Source: Rhodobacter sp. (GTDB lineage: Bacteria; Pseudomonadota; Alphaproteobacteria; Rhodobacterales; Rhodobacteraceae). Taken from it: a stretch of DNA of 64,000 nt. The translations under genes were made by a program, and so were the position numbers. The notes under the pieces are model-generated. The model made no database searches. It worked only from the letters and a program-made list of their open reading frames with translations, and was not told the DNA's origin. This document shows, in pieces, positions 63,868-64,000 of the stretch (positions within the stretch are counted from its first letter, which is position 1; every line of letters begins with the position of its first letter). The stretch is from contig JASJDP010000023.1 of assembly GCA_030065095.1 (NCBI GenBank), forward strand, positions 21,347 to 85,346, given 5' to 3'.

Positions 63868-64000
63868 TCACTTGCTTTCGCCCATCCGTGTTGCGTCGAT
63901 GTCCGCCTCGACCTCGGCGACGGTTGCGGTCAGCGCGTCGAACACGGCCTCGCCGCCGTCGACATTGGCCTTGAACCAGTCATAGACGGGGGCGGCGGCC
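63868..64000 (-). CDS. C-terminus of a protein, probable solute-binding protein of an importer
   Basis: Open frame through the window edge: 44 codons ending YDWFKANVDGG ... EVEADIDATRMGESK. The alternating acidic helix with a final basic tail resembles C-termini of sugar ABC receptors, which would fit an importer for a sulfosugar upstream of the kinase. Only the tail is visible, so the family is a guess. Confidence 0.45.
   Translation of the reverse strand, partial: AAAPVYDWFKANVDGGEAVFDALTATVAEVEADIDATRMGESK

Overview
The window is high in G+C and gene-dense. Its core genes (sigma-70 RpoD, DnaG, a hom-glpX-recJ order, CcrM-type GANTC sites, many TRAP and Liv-type transporters) fit a marine alphaproteobacterium of the Rhodobacterales, Roseobacter-like. 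This assignment is inference from gene content and protein style; no 16S gene is present.

Layout. (1) 1-8.3 kb: the end of a GMC oxidoreductase, a TRAP transporter (binding protein plus fused DctQM permease), a DUF475 membrane protein, a HisD-family enzyme that reads as sulfopropanediol dehydrogenase HpsN, and a UspA protein: probable 2,3-dihydroxypropanesulfonate (DHPS) use. (2) 8.4-18.4 kb: a LysR regulator divergent from a ten-gene, tightly coupled operon. It starts with an acyl-CoA-dehydrogenase-fold protein lacking the usual catalytic glutamate (like 3-sulfinopropionyl-CoA desulfinase), then a ThDP enzyme, a CaiB/BaiF CoA-transferase, a second succinate-dehydrogenase-like complex without the flavin-linking His, and a two-subunit class I fumarase. 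(3) 18.8-21.7 kb: a nitroreductase, then a TSUP sulfite exporter (CuyZ-like) and a cysteate sulfo-lyase (CuyA-like). (4) 21.8-28.2 kb: a TetR-controlled haloalkane dehalogenase operon with gene remnants, an SMR efflux protein, a carotenoid/retinol-type FAD oxidoreductase and a lactonase-like MBL protein. (5) 28.7-36.9 kb: tRNA-Glu, recJ, an inserted aerolysin-like gene, glpX, hom, a lipoprotein, TetR, pirin. (6) 36.9-43.9 kb: Tad-type pseudopilins and TadG-like proteins in two clusters around a large glutamate dehydrogenase. (7) 44-48 kb: dnaG and rpoD, with four GANTC sites in front of rpoD. (8) 48-57 kb: small conserved proteins, an aldo/keto reductase-RidA fusion, and a TIGR04076 protein plus an aldo/keto reductase coupled to a Liv-type ABC importer. 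(9) 57.4-64 kb: initiator tRNA with a mobile-element remnant, then a minus-strand operon for a probable sulfo-Embden-Meyerhof pathway: a binding-protein tail, YihV-like kinase, YihT-like aldolase, L-fucose-isomerase-like isomerase, Gfo/Idh/MocA oxidoreductase and a sulfolactate-dehydrogenase-like protein.

The recurring theme is C-S compound breakdown. The 60 kb cluster would cleave sulfoquinovose to sulfolactaldehyde and pass sulfolactate to sulfopyruvate. HpsN would bring DHPS to sulfolactate. CuyA would release sulfite from cysteate, and CuyZ would export it. The 9-18 kb operon may be a further sulfinate-releasing route that is not described in this form. Functions are assigned from protein sequence as read; no database search was possible.
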